A DNA stretch of 64,000 bases. It comes from Calonectria ilicicola. Its lineage: Eukaryota > Ascomycota > Sordariomycetes > Hypocreales > Nectriaceae. Within the stretch, counting starts at the first letter, position 1. Each line of letters starts with the position of its first letter. Under the pieces are notes generated by a model. The model saw only the letters and a program-made list of their open reading frames with translations, searched no databases and was not told the origin of the DNA. Positions 43,393 through 54,685 of the stretch are shown here, one piece after another. The DNA lies in contig CP085826.1 of assembly GCA_020809705.1 (NCBI GenBank), positions 1,054,001-1,118,000 on the forward strand. Reading direction: 5' to 3'. Made by a program: the position numbers and the translations under genes.

Positions 43393-46290
43393 TTAATTAC
43401 ATTTTTGATACATTGCAGCTTGTATCCACCTAATCATTGTTCCATCTTCCCGTTCTTCTGCAATCGAAAGCGGCGTCTGTCCATGGCGGTCCCTTGCGTT
43501 TATGTCTACTCTGCCTGTCTCAAGGAGCAGTCTAACAATACTTCTGTGTCCATTTTTAACTGCGTGTAAAAGGGGGTTAAATCCAACATTATCTCGCAAA
43601 TCGATATTAACCTTTTTGGTACCAAGGAGCATCCGGACGATAATTTCATGGCCATATTTTGCTGCGTATAAGAAGGGTGTTAATCCGAAATAATCCGGCA
43701 TATCAATACTAGTTGTATTCATGTTAATTAGCAGCATAACAATATTCTCCCAGCCTTGAATGGCTGCAATTGATAAGGGTGTCAGTCCAAGACAATCTTG
43801 CGAGTTCATATCCACCTTATTCTTCTTCAGAAGTAACTCAGCAATGCTTGCCAATCCACTTCTAGCTGCATAGAAAAGGGTGCTCGTCCAAAATCATCCT
43901 TGAGGTTCATATCAGCCGTATTTGTATCGACAATGAGCCTCACAATACTTTCCTGGCCTCTTATAACAGCGATTGAAAGAGGTGTCTGTCCGTTCTTATT
44001 CTTTGAATCGATATTAACTTTATTTGTCTGAAGAAGAAGCGTTGCAAAAGCTTCATGGCCCATTTTAGCAGCAGTAAACAGTGGTGTTTCATCTAGCTTT
44101 GGTTTTATATTGGATAAAGATTGAATTTCAGCTTTTAATATAGGTTGAAATTTGATATCCTGCATTAAAAGCGCCAGAATGGCTTTCAGACTCTGATGGT
44201 AACAGGCTGCGAACACAGGGAAGACATGTCGCTCCCCTAATATATCCATATTTGGAACTCGCTTTATCTCTTGACTTATAAGCCTTGGTAGGCTTCTGTC
44301 GGAAAATATATATAACAAACTTGCACCATATGTATAGCTATATTCCATATGTGGGTCAAAGAGATTGGCCAGAAGTATCCACCATGCTAACGGGAATTCT
44401 TTCAAAAAGAGATCATAGTTGAGTGTGTTACTATTAATATCTTCGAGATGTAGGAGAAGAGAACGAACTGAATATCTCAGAAATGGAAGCTCCTTAGAAA
44501 TTGAACGGCGCAGGCGTTTTGCTTCTTTCTCAGAAAAATGCAAAGATGGGCTATCAGCAGATATGAATTCTGAAATGTTTGCGTTCATATCTGAAGAAAG
44601 TCTCGATGAAACTTGAATTGTGGAATTCAGGACTGTCTTTACTTTATCGTTGAAAAGGCTACACTTGATTTCAGCCAAGCAGCGATTACTCAGTATTTCA
44701 TGACTATAGTCTGTGAAATTGTGAATGGCACCGTTTGGCCAAAGTTTATCGATTCCTCCATGAGCAAGGAAAAGCTGCCGGACCGATTCATGCATAAACT
44801 GAACAGTTCGCAGTTTATGCTTCCATGGGTCCACTTTTGTTACTTCTGCGAGACCTTTGGAGGAGTTATCAACATATCTCTCCATATCCTCGTCTGTAGC
44901 ATTTTGGAGTAGGTGTCTGGTTGTATCTGAAATCATAGCATTCCGAAGATCAAAAAAGTATTCTGCCAAAGTCAAGGGTTTTTTGGCGAATAAAATGAAT
45001 TGTACACAAAGCCTTAGACTTTGCATTTCAACATTATCCCTTTGCAATATCATTTCAAACAAGCCTTCTAAGGCTTGAGGAATTTTATCCAGGCATTTCT
45101 GGAGCTCCTCGATTTGACCTCTTGCACAGGCTTTATTTAGCATAGCAACAACCAAAACAACCCAAAGAAAAATACCCATAGACTTTCTCTGAATTTGTCT
45201 TGTGAAGTCCTTAGCTTGGTTTGAGTTTTTGAGTTTCAACCCAGATTCTATGAATTGGGCAATATCAGCAGCATGCCCTATTTCATCCTCAATAATTATT
45301 TGTATGCCCCATTTGATGTTTATCGTTGGGTAATGGCGACTTGAAAAACATATATGTAAAGCAAAATTATCAGGATGATCAATTGCCCATTGTCCCATTC
45401 CCTCAAAGAACGAGATCATATCTTCCACATATTCATCAGGACCCTCGTCTAGAGCATCGATAAATAATTTTAACTTTTGATTTTCAAGAGTTCGGCAAAT
45501 GACTCGAAAAAGTATGTCCTTGAGGATTTCTAGTTGCCAGCCATAGCTCTCAACAACGGTGATAATATCGAAGAGCTTCCCATCGAGCTCTTCCTCGAGA
45601 AAAGCCTCGAGGTCCTCATCCTTTGTAAATAGTTGCCATATCAAGGATCTGAAAAGGCCAATGGTTGACTTCTCCAAATCCCCACCTCGAGCATTGAAGA
45701 AAAAGGATATTATGTACGTCTTATCTTTGATTTCTTCCTCCTTCTCGCTCTTTGATGTCTCTGACATTTCTGTTTCCTTTAATTCCTCAATCTTTCGTTT
45801 TTCTGCTTCTCTGGCATTCTCGCCTTCCTGTTTTGCCATCTCACTGGCTTCCTCGAAGAGAAATTTCATCAATGTGGACTTTCCAGCCCCAGGTTTACCC
45901 TTAATCCAAAGAAATCCATGATGATGAGGCAGATTTTTAGTACCAATCCAGCTTTTATAACTATTCGTATTGAGAAACCACTGACATGCATTATACTGAG
46001 CTGGCCGCAGTGTCATAATCCTCTTGTTGATCGCGTGAAAGTGTAAGAAAGTTTTCAGCTTATTTTCGCCACTGGGCTCGGTCGCTTGCGGATTCGGGTG
46101 CGTGGAAGCTATTATACTGGCTCATTAGTAAACTGCGTGATGCCTTCCACGAAATCACCATACCAATATTCAAAATGCCCGCCTGCACGTTAAAGTCCCC
46201 AGAGCCTGAATGCTGTATCCCGCTCCCGATGAAGGCAGAGTTTGGGCCGGCTTGGTTGGATATGGAGACTCGGTTTTCGCCATGCTGCAT
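43393..46290 (-). pseudogene. NACHT-ankyrin NLR-like protein, frameshifted in the repeats
   Basis: Exon 1 is 46290-46164, the intron is 46109-46163 (GTATGG...TAG), and exon 2 starts at 46108. The reading frame holds for 802 codons to a stop at 43827. Exon 1 is a short Gly/Ser/Asn-rich leader. A NACHT NTPase follows, with Walker A GKPGAGKST (113-121), a Glu/Lys-rich insertion and Walker B LKLFIDALDEGPDE. A helical region leads into ankyrin units (LFTAAKMGHEAFATLLLQTN, LSIAVIRGQESIVRLIVDTN). Near 43865-43885 a one-base shift ends the frame. The next frame continues perfectly with four more ankyrin units to 43393. Family members are fungal immune-like or incompatibility receptors. The break is recent, or a sequencing error in a C/G run. 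Confidence 0.82.
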
Positions 46291-47937
46291 GATGGAAAGA
46301 CTGTCGTCACTCGTGCTTTTCGAATCCCCCGCATCCTTGATGCCCCTCGGACAGGATCAAACAGTGCATGAGGTGGTGTTAAAACAGCAAAATGTGAGGC
46401 TGACGGGCTTGGAGGGAGAATGTTGTAACCCATGCGGGTCTCAAGCCAATAGGCTAGCCCACAAATCAAATTAGACCCACAAATACCCTATACTAGGCAG
46501 TTTTATCCCTCAGAAACGGCACAGGGTGATTACCAACATACTTAGAGACGAAATTCAAGCGTACCAAAATCCATTTCCATTTCCAGAGCAGAGCTTCTGT
46601 CGAACCTGTCGCTTTCACACTTGCATCGCCTCAGGACACATCCACAAGGGAGATAGTCATGTGACCTTGCTGGGTAACTAATTCAGGGCCCTTGAAAATA
46701 GGTCCTTTGTAGTGGCCTTCATCGCACAGTTCAGCTATCATCGCTCTAAGCGAGCAGGAGCTTGGCGTCTCAGATAAATATCGTCGCAAAACAGATTGTC
46801 TCCGTACAATAGTTGTGTCACCCAAACATCCAGAGCCCTTCCACCTTTGTATGTACTTGCAACGATGGCGTTCTGGCAGTGAAACTCAACCCGCCTGCCG
46901 AAGCACAGGCTTCGATTTCCAGAGCCGCTGCACTCGGGTGACGTGAATGACATACCTCTCTGTAGACAAGTACGTATTGTTGTACGTAGGACCGCAGCTC
47001 GAAGCTGTAGAATGGCCGTTGATCGGGTTCGGCGCTGAGACGCGTTAACTGACTACACAGGCGCTAGGCCCTTCGAGTCCCATGGAGGAGCCCTCCATGC
47101 GGGATTCGAGAGCTAGGAGGCGTCAATGCAGTCGCGTCACCTGCGTCACTAATAATTGCCTCATAGTAGGCGCTTTGGCCTGGTTTTGGAACACCACCGT
47201 TGTGGAACTGGTATAGGTGATTGTGGATGCCACACCGTCGCCGAAAGTCTGAGTTTGGTCGAGTGGATCACCATGAAGTGGACAAGTCTCCTTGCCTCCG
47301 TTAATGTATAAACACCCACTATGTGCATATGAGAAGTTTAGTACTCGGCATAATTTGCATTCAAAGTTTTCCATGGCTGCAAGAGATCGGGAAATGCATA
47401 AAGATGTTTAAAATATAGCTTGGTGTCTTTCACCGTGACAAATAGCTCTATACCGCGAAAGATTTGCAATCCTAGCCGACTCACAACTGTGAACATAATT
47501 CTATAGTTATTGCAGGCACTGCACGGATACGAAAGAAATGGGTCATTTAAAGCCTAGATCGACAGCTAGGGGTCTCTAGCAGGCGGTCTTCCACCTGGGG
47601 AGCACGGAATGTGGCTATTTTTTTTAAGTAAGCCATCACCACTAAACCACCGTATTTAAAGATTTAAACAGACTTGACTGTGCAAACATTGTTAAGGAGA
47701 TACATTTCTAATTGTTGCCAGGGCTGGAAATGCTGAAATTTAATGGTAGGGTAGGCGGGCTACTTTCATTTACTAGTTGGTACCAAGTAGGGCTCTCGTT
47801 GTTCTGCCTCAGCCCACTAGCTACAGTTATAAACAGGTCGCAACATATATACATTTACCAGAAATAGTAGTGTCACTTTTTAATTAATCCAGCTCCATAG
47901 TTCTTCTCTTATCTGATTGTTCAAAGGCCAAAAAGCT
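46291..47937. other. long intergenic stretch
   Basis: 1.6 kb between the NLR-like and arabinanase genes. A minus-strand frame of 83 codons at 47123-47374 has five cysteines but no signal peptide or domain. Nothing supported. Confidence 0.45.
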
Positions 47938-48897
47938 TTAGTAAACAGTGGGCCAGCCGTTATCATAACGGATAAGGTTGATACCAAGCTGGGCAGTACC
48001 GGCGGCGTTGTAATAATGGTAGACCAGCACGTCAGCGTCATTATCGGTGAAAACAGCAGGGTGACCAGGCCCATGGATATTGCCGTGACTAGCGAGAAGC
48101 TCAGTGCCGCCGCCCTCCATCATAGACTTGCCAGCCTTGTCGACATAAGGACCGGTGACCTTGCTAGAGCGGCCGACCATGGTACGGTAAGTGCTCTGAG
48201 TTCCCTTACAGCAGCTATCAAAAGCAACCCAGAGATAGAAGTAGTTACCATGCTTGGTAATAAAGGGCGCCTCGATGGCACCACCATTGTTGGGACGAGC
48301 AGCGATCGAGATGATGTTGTTCTTGTTGACAGGTTTGCCAGTTGAAGGGTTCAGCTCAACGAGCTTGAGCCCAGACCAAAAAGAGCCGAATGAAAGCCAC
48401 CACTTGCCGTCAGAGGCGACATAGAGGTTGGGATCAATAGCATTGTAGTTGCTGTTATCGGAGGACTCGATGACGAGACCGTAGTTAGTCCACGAGCCGG
48501 AGGCACCGGTCTTACTCACGGCAAGGAAGATACCGGATCGAGATGTACCAAAGCTAGAGGCCGAGTAGTACATGTAGTATTGACCATTGTGATAAGACAG
48601 GTCAGGAGCCCACAAGTTCTTGTCGCCCTTGGTATAGGTGGTAGTCCAAGAAGCGCCATTGGGGAACGCAGCACCGACATCCTTCCAGGTAGTACGGTCG
48701 GTGGATGTTTTCAGACCAATGCCGTCGGCCGTAAAAGCAGCAAGATAGGTACCATCGGGCTTCTTGACTACCGTAGGGTCGTGGATGAAGGTATCGCCCT
48801 TGACAGGACCTGGGTTGACAGCCCGTTTGTCCAATGACGATGCCAGTGCACCGATGGCAAGGATACTTCCCGTAAGGAAGCTGCGTATGGAGACCAT
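47938..48897 (-). CDS. abnA: arabinan endo-1,5-alpha-L-arabinosidase (GH43)
   Basis: Intronless, 319 residues. Signal peptide (MVSIRSFLTGSILAIGALAS) and a DKR Kex2-like site at 23-25. Five-bladed beta-propeller glycoside hydrolase family 43: the catalytic base is in TFIHDPTVV (D40), the pKa-modulating Asp in YNAIDPNLYV, and the acid in GGAIEAPFITKHGNYFYL. Further family marks are LWAPDLSYHNGQYYMYYSAS and HGNIHGPGHPAV. Length and motifs match Aspergillus AbnA-type endo-arabinanases that cut linear arabinan of pectin side chains outside the cell. Confidence 0.95.
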   Translation of the reverse strand: MVSIRSFLTGSILAIGALASSLDKRAVNPGPVKGDTFIHDPTVVKKPDGTYLAAFTADGIGLKTSTDRTTWKDVGAAFPNGASWTTTYTKGDKNLWAPDLSYHNGQYYMYYSASSFGTSRSGIFLAVSKTGASGSWTNYGLVIESSDNSNYNAIDPNLYVASDGKWWLSFGSFWSGLKLVELNPSTGKPVNKNNIISIAARPNNGGAIEAPFITKHGNYFYLWVAFDSCCKGTQSTYRTMVGRSSKVTGPYVDKAGKSMMEGGGTELLASHGNIHGPGHPAVFTDNDADVLVYHYYNAAGTAQLGINLIRYDNGWPTVY

Positions 48898-51109
48898 GTC
48901 TGCTTGTTTATGTCAGATTTTTGCCTGGATCGAACTGACGGATTAGGATTCTGTGGCGTATTTATCGCCTTTTGTATACACACCACCCTGTCAATACTTG
49001 ATCGCGTTAGCCTTGGGTTTTTCGGCGCGAGGTCATCATCTCATGTTCAAAATCAAGGTTAAATCATTGTAATGCTAGCTTTTGTTTCAGATAAATCGGT
49101 CGCTGAGACAGACCCTTGATATCCTGGTAAATTCCACCTATGGGAGATTGATAGGCCAGCGGACAATCAATGTTAAAATCGGCCGTCGGAGGCTGCTTCA
49201 TTTCGCCTAACATGCATATAATTTAGGGCCTTCCCGGATTCCGGCTAAGCGATTGGTCCTGGCCATTCGTCTCCATTTCACCAGGCTTGGCTTGCCTAAC
49301 AGCGTAAGGCTTGCGCTGATAAAGGCCCACCAGAATCAACTGCCTCACGCTCTCCCGTTATCCAGAAACAGGTGATTATGCCGGGAATTAGTGCATCGTA
49401 AATAGAGTAGAAAGCTCCCTTCTCGCATGTTACGGGGAAGGGCCTCTCCTGCGAAACCTGCTAGTTGATGGAAATGGTTGTCGGGATTATCCCTTTGACT
49501 GCAGTAAGCTTCCACTCAGGTACCAAGCAGAACATGCGGCTGTCCACTGAGAAATAAATTACATATTTAAAATCTTCTAGAGTTTGGATAATTCTATCAT
49601 TTTTAACTACAATTAGATATGCGTAAAGTTGCATTTTATTCAAGTATGGACTTTTTATACTGAGGGCATCAGGGTGGGGTACCTGAGCGGAAATTTACTG
49701 CAGCCAGAGGGACACCCGCTTGCTAGTTGTTAGTAACTAATTTGCGTGAGAATAATTTATATATCGACAGCATCATCAGAGGAAGTTGTATAGCAGGTCG
49801 ACAAAAGTTTCGTTAGGTCATTCAGTTTGAGATTCCCACCAGATATACCGCTCTAGGGATTTCACATCGAAATTTCAGGCATATGAATAAAATATGCTAT
49901 AAAAATAAATTATTGGCAGCTGATGTGCCGGCATTATGAGACGAAACAGAAGCCATACGTGACCGAGTACAGGTTGCTGCTTTTGTGATCTCTTCGCTCT
50001 CGCTGGCTCAGATTCAGCTTAGCTGTTCATCCGTCACTCATCAGCCTACATCAGCCCTACTCACCTCTTTAACCAACGAGCACCTTGATGTCCACTCTGG
50101 ATCTCATTTCGGGTCCTCAACGTCTGGGTGTTTTCCATCCCCCAATCCAATTCGCATGAACATAATTTCCTAAAACTTGACTAAAATCCTCCTGTATCTG
50201 CCAACATGGGCGCCCTTCCGACCCGACTTCCGGGCTGACCTATCGCTGGTCTGATCAACCGACTGACCGCCGGTCCGAGCTAACATTCTGACCTACATAA
50301 CCGGATCTTCCTGACCAATCCAGCTGATGGGACAGATAGCTCGGGCCCTAGTTGTTTAGGTTAGGTTGATCAGGTGTGCCCTGATCATAGGGTCATTTTA
50401 TTTTGAGATGAATCCATGGTGAGCATATTAGCTTGCTTACAGTGGGTTGTGGCAAAAGTCTACCGTTGTTTTGCCAAGTGGAAGCAACATGTTGAGTGAG
50501 CTTGCGATGATGCCCAAAACAGCTGTAGAGGCAGTAAATTGCTAGAGTGCTAGAAACTTCGGCTGGGAGGGCGCACGTGAGAAGCATCGGCCAATTCCCT
50601 CTGCATAACTCAAGTTGTGTTTTGGATACAGGGATGCTTCAGCCACCTTAAGCCACTGCCTTCAGGATGCCCAAATATCCACATGTCAGATATTAGTTTG
50701 CAATTGCGGCTCTCCCGTAGCCTATGACGGCGTAAGCCACTTTCTGGCCATTTCCGCTTCTGGAAAGCACCGTTCGTGAAATCGGAAAATTCGGCACAAC
50801 ACCACGAGAGCACGTCGATCGCTGTACGAAATGATCCACATTCGTATCCAGGTTTAGTGCTGTCAGATCAGATCTTGAATTCCGACGCCCAATGGAAACG
50901 CATCAGTGAGACGAGGCCTTCGTGTACGAAGATAGAACTACCTACCCCAGAGACACATTCTGACAGTGGTCTGAAAGAAAAGAATAGTATTTAATCTAGC
51001 TACAGTCACCACAAAGAACAGCATCCATCCTGCAACAGTCAACGCATCCAGCCCTCAACAACACATTATCAATATCATTTTATCACATAAATATCACCAA
51101 ACCTTCAAT
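48898..51109. other. long intergenic stretch carrying a dispersed repeat copy
   Basis: 2.2 kb, promoter side of both the arabinanase and the cysteine-rich protein gene. Repeat R2 copy at about 49933-50165. The 50.2-50.35 kb part is rich in CCGACC/GGTCGG words. No gene supported. Confidence 0.45.
49933..50165 (+). repeat. dispersed repeat family R2, copy 3
   Basis: The left end matches 11553 onward (ATTATGAGACGAAAC). The right part matches 32940-33060 (CACTCTGGATCTCATTTC and onward). It therefore links the other two copies and is the fullest copy in the window. Confidence 0.5.
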
Positions 51110-51505
51110 ATGCATTTCAACATGATCTTTGCTTCTGCTGCTGCCTTTGCCATTGGCGCCTCAGCCGCTGCCATCCGCGACGTCCAAATTGCTAGCTTCC
51201 GCACTTACGGCGAGAATGGCTGCTCAGCTGAAAACTTGGGAGTCTCCACCGCCCTTGACACGGACACCAATACCTGCAACCCCTTCAATGCCGATCTTGT
51301 CAAGTCTGTGGTTTTGACAAACATCAAAGACGGATGTGAACGTGAGTTTGAGTCATTTCTGTAATCTTGAAGAAAAATAATCTAACGCTGATTTTCAGTC
51401 ATGCTCTACACTGATGATGAGTGCAATGCTAGTGCGACTATACTTTCAACTTATTATTGCACCGAAGCCTATCAACAGTGGAAGATGTGGAAGATTGTGT
51501 GCTGA
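51110..51505 (+). CDS. small secreted cysteine-rich protein
   Basis: Two exons, 51110-51341 and 51399-51505, with a 57-bp intron (GTGAGT...CAG). 339 nt give 112 residues. Signal peptide (MIFASAAAFAIGASAAA), mature chain of about 90 residues with six cysteines (ENGC, NTC, DGC, DEC, YYC and the C-terminal IVC). The intron lies one residue after the third cysteine. Without the splice the frame ends early at 51364 and only three cysteines remain. Size, secretion and cysteine number are typical of fungal effector-like or antimicrobial-like proteins. No named family recognised and no activity claimed. Confidence 0.82.
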
Positions 51506-53202
51506 TTAAATGCGCCAGTCAGCACTGAGGCCTTGGTATAGAGGTGGAATAGTTTGGTATTGAGACGGAATAGGTTGATATAGAGATGGAATAGTTTGAT
51601 AGAGATGGGATAGATAGTGGATTTTTGACGATTTAGCAACACTTTCCTTAAAGTTTAGTAGACAATTTAACAACACATTCCTTAAAACTTAGTGCGTAAA
51701 TGGGACCGGGAAAAACTGTTATTAAATTCTTACAGACATGTGTGTGTATGTCTTTCGGTCACGAAAGATGGTATTGATTCTTCCAAAATTTCATATAGTG
51801 TTTGTTTGAGTCCATGTTTCCTAACTCAAGCTATGAACTGGGTCAAAAGTGCGGTATCAAACCTCAGTTATAGAGCGACCGTAATAGATGCAAATAGTGC
51901 CAGAAGACTTTCTGAGCAAACGAAGAAGTGATGCAGGAGAGGAATTCAGAGGTCAGGCTGAGTTGGGTTTGAAGGAGCGTATGTGAATTGTAATGCGCAA
52001 TCCGTCGGCCTTGTGACTGTCAAGCCGCTTTTCGCTACCCAATGACATGCAAAGCCGCCTTTCAAACAAGCCGTCTAGCTATAGTAATGTATAAGTTGCC
52101 CTTGATTTATTAGCAGCCGCAGAGCGGAAAAAGCCCCAGCGAAACGCATCTCAAAGCCACCCGTAAGGCCCCCCTGGGATCTTTCATACCATACGCAAGA
52201 ACAAACATTCAGTATCGGAAGGAAATGCCTGGAGTATGTGTATAACTGCTGCTTTGGTAGAACAATGGAGCGTGACTCTGTTCCCAGCTTCAGGACCTTT
52301 GCTATGACCAAGTAATAATTTAGCTCTTGTCCTAGAATCTTTAAGTGATAATCTCAACGAGGCCCTCCCAAAACCGGCCGGGCCTTTATTAAAGCACCAC
52401 CTTTGTTGCTGGTATCTTTTATCGGGACTTGGTGGAAGTCTTTAGAGTATTGTAGAGCTCAGTCTGATGTGTTGTCTATGATGATTACCTTTGTATTCAA
52501 ATGAGGAACTTGCCTTGGAGCTTGGAGCTTGTCAATAATAGCTGTGCCCTCCGCCGTTTTTTTAGATACCTCGTTGTGTCGGCGTTGAGGCAGATAAATA
52601 TCCACAGGAGGATATGTGGCTTCGATTACGGAGCCAAGAAATAGTTCCTTGTAGTCACACCGGACTTTGGATGCTTTGCACGGGTCACATGTCCGCTGCG
52701 AGTCTTGGGACGGGACATAGTGATTATTTTGACGCCAGGCGATGCTTATGATCCTTGCCCCTCGCTCGTACCCTCTTACTTTCTTTCTCGCCTTTCCCTG
52801 TTCAGTCCTCTCTCGAATGATTCGTAGGATGGAAGATGTTGTGTTTGGGTACAGCCTGTCAAATCAGCCTAGTAGAGGCAGAAAATGATGGGAGCCAAGG
52901 TTGTTTTCAACCGGGCCAGCTTTCCCTGTCATTCCGTTGGTTACCATCCCCTGCTTCCCCTGCCTTCCCCACTCAAACACAGTCCGGGCATTACCAAATC
53001 AAGGATTTTGCGGGGCAAATGGGATGTGCTATAGACAACCCCTGTCATGTTAAGATTAGCTCGCTAGGCTTCTTTTCAGCTTTAAATTCTTACATCGACT
53101 TTTCACTCCTCGCACCATCTCACAACCACTGCCTGCATCTGTACACAACACTCGCTACAAACATACCGTCATTCTTTAAGATACCTACCAAAAACTCACA
53201 TA
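51506..53202. other. intergenic stretch
   Basis: A short near-repeat GAGATGGAATAGTTTGATA occurs around 51540-51610 just after the cysteine-rich gene. Pyrimidine-rich leader (CTCATCTCACAACC) before 53203. Nothing else recognised. Confidence 0.45.
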
Positions 53203-54015
53203 ATGCGCCCCTCATCATCTCTCGCGGCCCTCCTTGCCCTGACTGGGTTTTCATTAGCGGAACCCAACGGCTGGTCCAAGACCAAAACGGCGGAAGACAG
53301 TCCCACGAAGCTCGACGACTGCGGATGCTGGCCCATCTATCAGGCTATACTACGGTGCCAGACGCTCAAAGGCCCCAACGCCGACACCAGGGACTGTGTG
53401 TGTATTGAGAATCCGGACGGCTGGTACGGGTCCATGGACGGCTGCCGGAACTGCCTGTCGCCCGGGTCGCTTGAGGATAACTTCTTTGACAACATGTCAC
53501 GCCTTGTCACCCAACTGTTTGTCTCATGCACTAACGCTGGCGGCGGCGTCAACAGCGGCGGCGCGAGCATTTGTGCAAGCAACGCGTACCGCGAGGCGTG
53601 CGTGTCGCTCGGTGTCAGCGGACGACCTAGTTGGGCCAGTTATGAGGTGTTTGAGTCGGATACCAAGAGCAATGCTTCGTATGTGTTGGATATTTCAGAG
53701 TATGGCGCCGACGAGGACGCCTCCACGTCCTCAACGGGTACGGCTGCAAAGACAACCAAGACGACCAAGACGACCGCTACCGATTCTGCTAGCACTACAG
53801 AGACCTTGAAAGCTGCGGCAACCACTGCTACCAGTACTGAAGAGTTGTCTCCGGCGAGCAGCAGCACGTCGGGTGACGCCACGGGAACCGGAGCTGGTGC
53901 CGCGTCAGCTACGACAACCACATCCTCAACTGTAGGTCTGGCAGGTTTCAGGAATGTAGCAGGGCTTATTGGTGGAGCGATAATGGCTGTGGCGGTTGAG
54001 GCTGTATTGTTTTAG
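53203..54015 (+). CDS. GPI-anchored cysteine-rich surface protein
   Basis: Intronless, 270 residues. Signal peptide (MRPSSSLAALLALTGFSLA), then a compact cysteine-rich domain (residues about 40-135) with eleven cysteines: DDCGCWPIYQAILRC, DCVCIENPDGWYGSMDGCRNC, FVSC, SICA and EACVS. A long Thr/Ser/Ala-rich stalk follows (about 175-240), then a hydrophobic C-terminus (GLIGGAIMAVAVEAVLF) after small residues, as in GPI attachment. The cysteine spacing is not the eight-Cys CFEM pattern, though the layout is similar. Probably a cell-wall protein; role unknown. Confidence 0.85.
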   Translation: MRPSSSLAALLALTGFSLAEPNGWSKTKTAEDSPTKLDDCGCWPIYQAILRCQTLKGPNADTRDCVCIENPDGWYGSMDGCRNCLSPGSLEDNFFDNMSRLVTQLFVSCTNAGGGVNSGGASICASNAYREACVSLGVSGRPSWASYEVFESDTKSNASYVLDISEYGADEDASTSSTGTAAKTTKTTKTTATDSASTTETLKAAATTATSTEELSPASSSTSGDATGTGAGAASATTTTSSTVGLAGFRNVAGLIGGAIMAVAVEAVLF

Positions 54016-54685
54016 TAAATAATGTTTAATAATGATCAAAGGGCACAAAACTACCCACAGCAATCCCAGGGAAACCCAGCCATGGCCCAAAACAAAATAC
54101 AGGGCCCCTTACAGGGGTTTGTGATCCCAAAAGCGGGCCTGTTTAGGCAGCTCAGCCCTAGCTCACCCGAGCTCAACCCAAGCTCAGCTCAGAGTGGCAA
54201 GAACTCAACTCTAGAAACGGAAATATATTTTAGTAGGCTCAAGTTTCGTCTCCGAGTGTATTGGGATCTTTGATCAACTTTTTGCAGAAGCTGGCTCATC
54301 TGATCCACAATGAGCTCCGATGAACTCCCCAATGTCCCCTGTAAAGTCAACCCAAACGCGGGGTTGCAGCTCATTGTGGATAATGTGACATTATTTTAGG
54401 CATATGCATATGTGACTTCCCTCAAGTGGCCGTGAGTGGCCAGAATCCGGCTCGAAACGGTATTCGCACAGCACGTGAACTAGATGTCAGTTGATCACGC
54501 AAGAGCAAGGATAGATGAGGTATGAGTTCGCCATTCAAATCACCACGGGTCATCGCCAGTTATTAGCGATGCCAAGGCGACTTCCGCGGAGATCTATAAT
54601 GTCTCAACTCTTGCAATAAAATGCAGGCGCTACACAATTTTTCACTTGCACACCATCTCATTTAAATTTATTTGAAGCACCTTAA
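54016..54685. other. intergenic stretch with repeat R1
   Basis: Carries repeat R1 copy 2 and an 83-codon chance frame through it. Promoter region of the downstream permease (AT-rich at 54650-54680). Confidence 0.5.
54117..54272 (+). repeat. dispersed repeat family R1, copy 2
   Basis: Core 54215-54264 matches 15961-16010 at 41 of 50 positions. A run of AGCTCA words upstream (54150-54190) is also partly shared. Confidence 0.6.

Noticed and set aside
47123..47374. Cysteine-containing 83-codon minus-strand frame
   Set aside because: No signal peptide and no clear splice or family support.
52836..53408. 190-codon plus-strand frame overlapping the cysteine-rich GPI protein
   Set aside because: It overlaps a well-supported gene in another frame and shows no domain or signal peptide.
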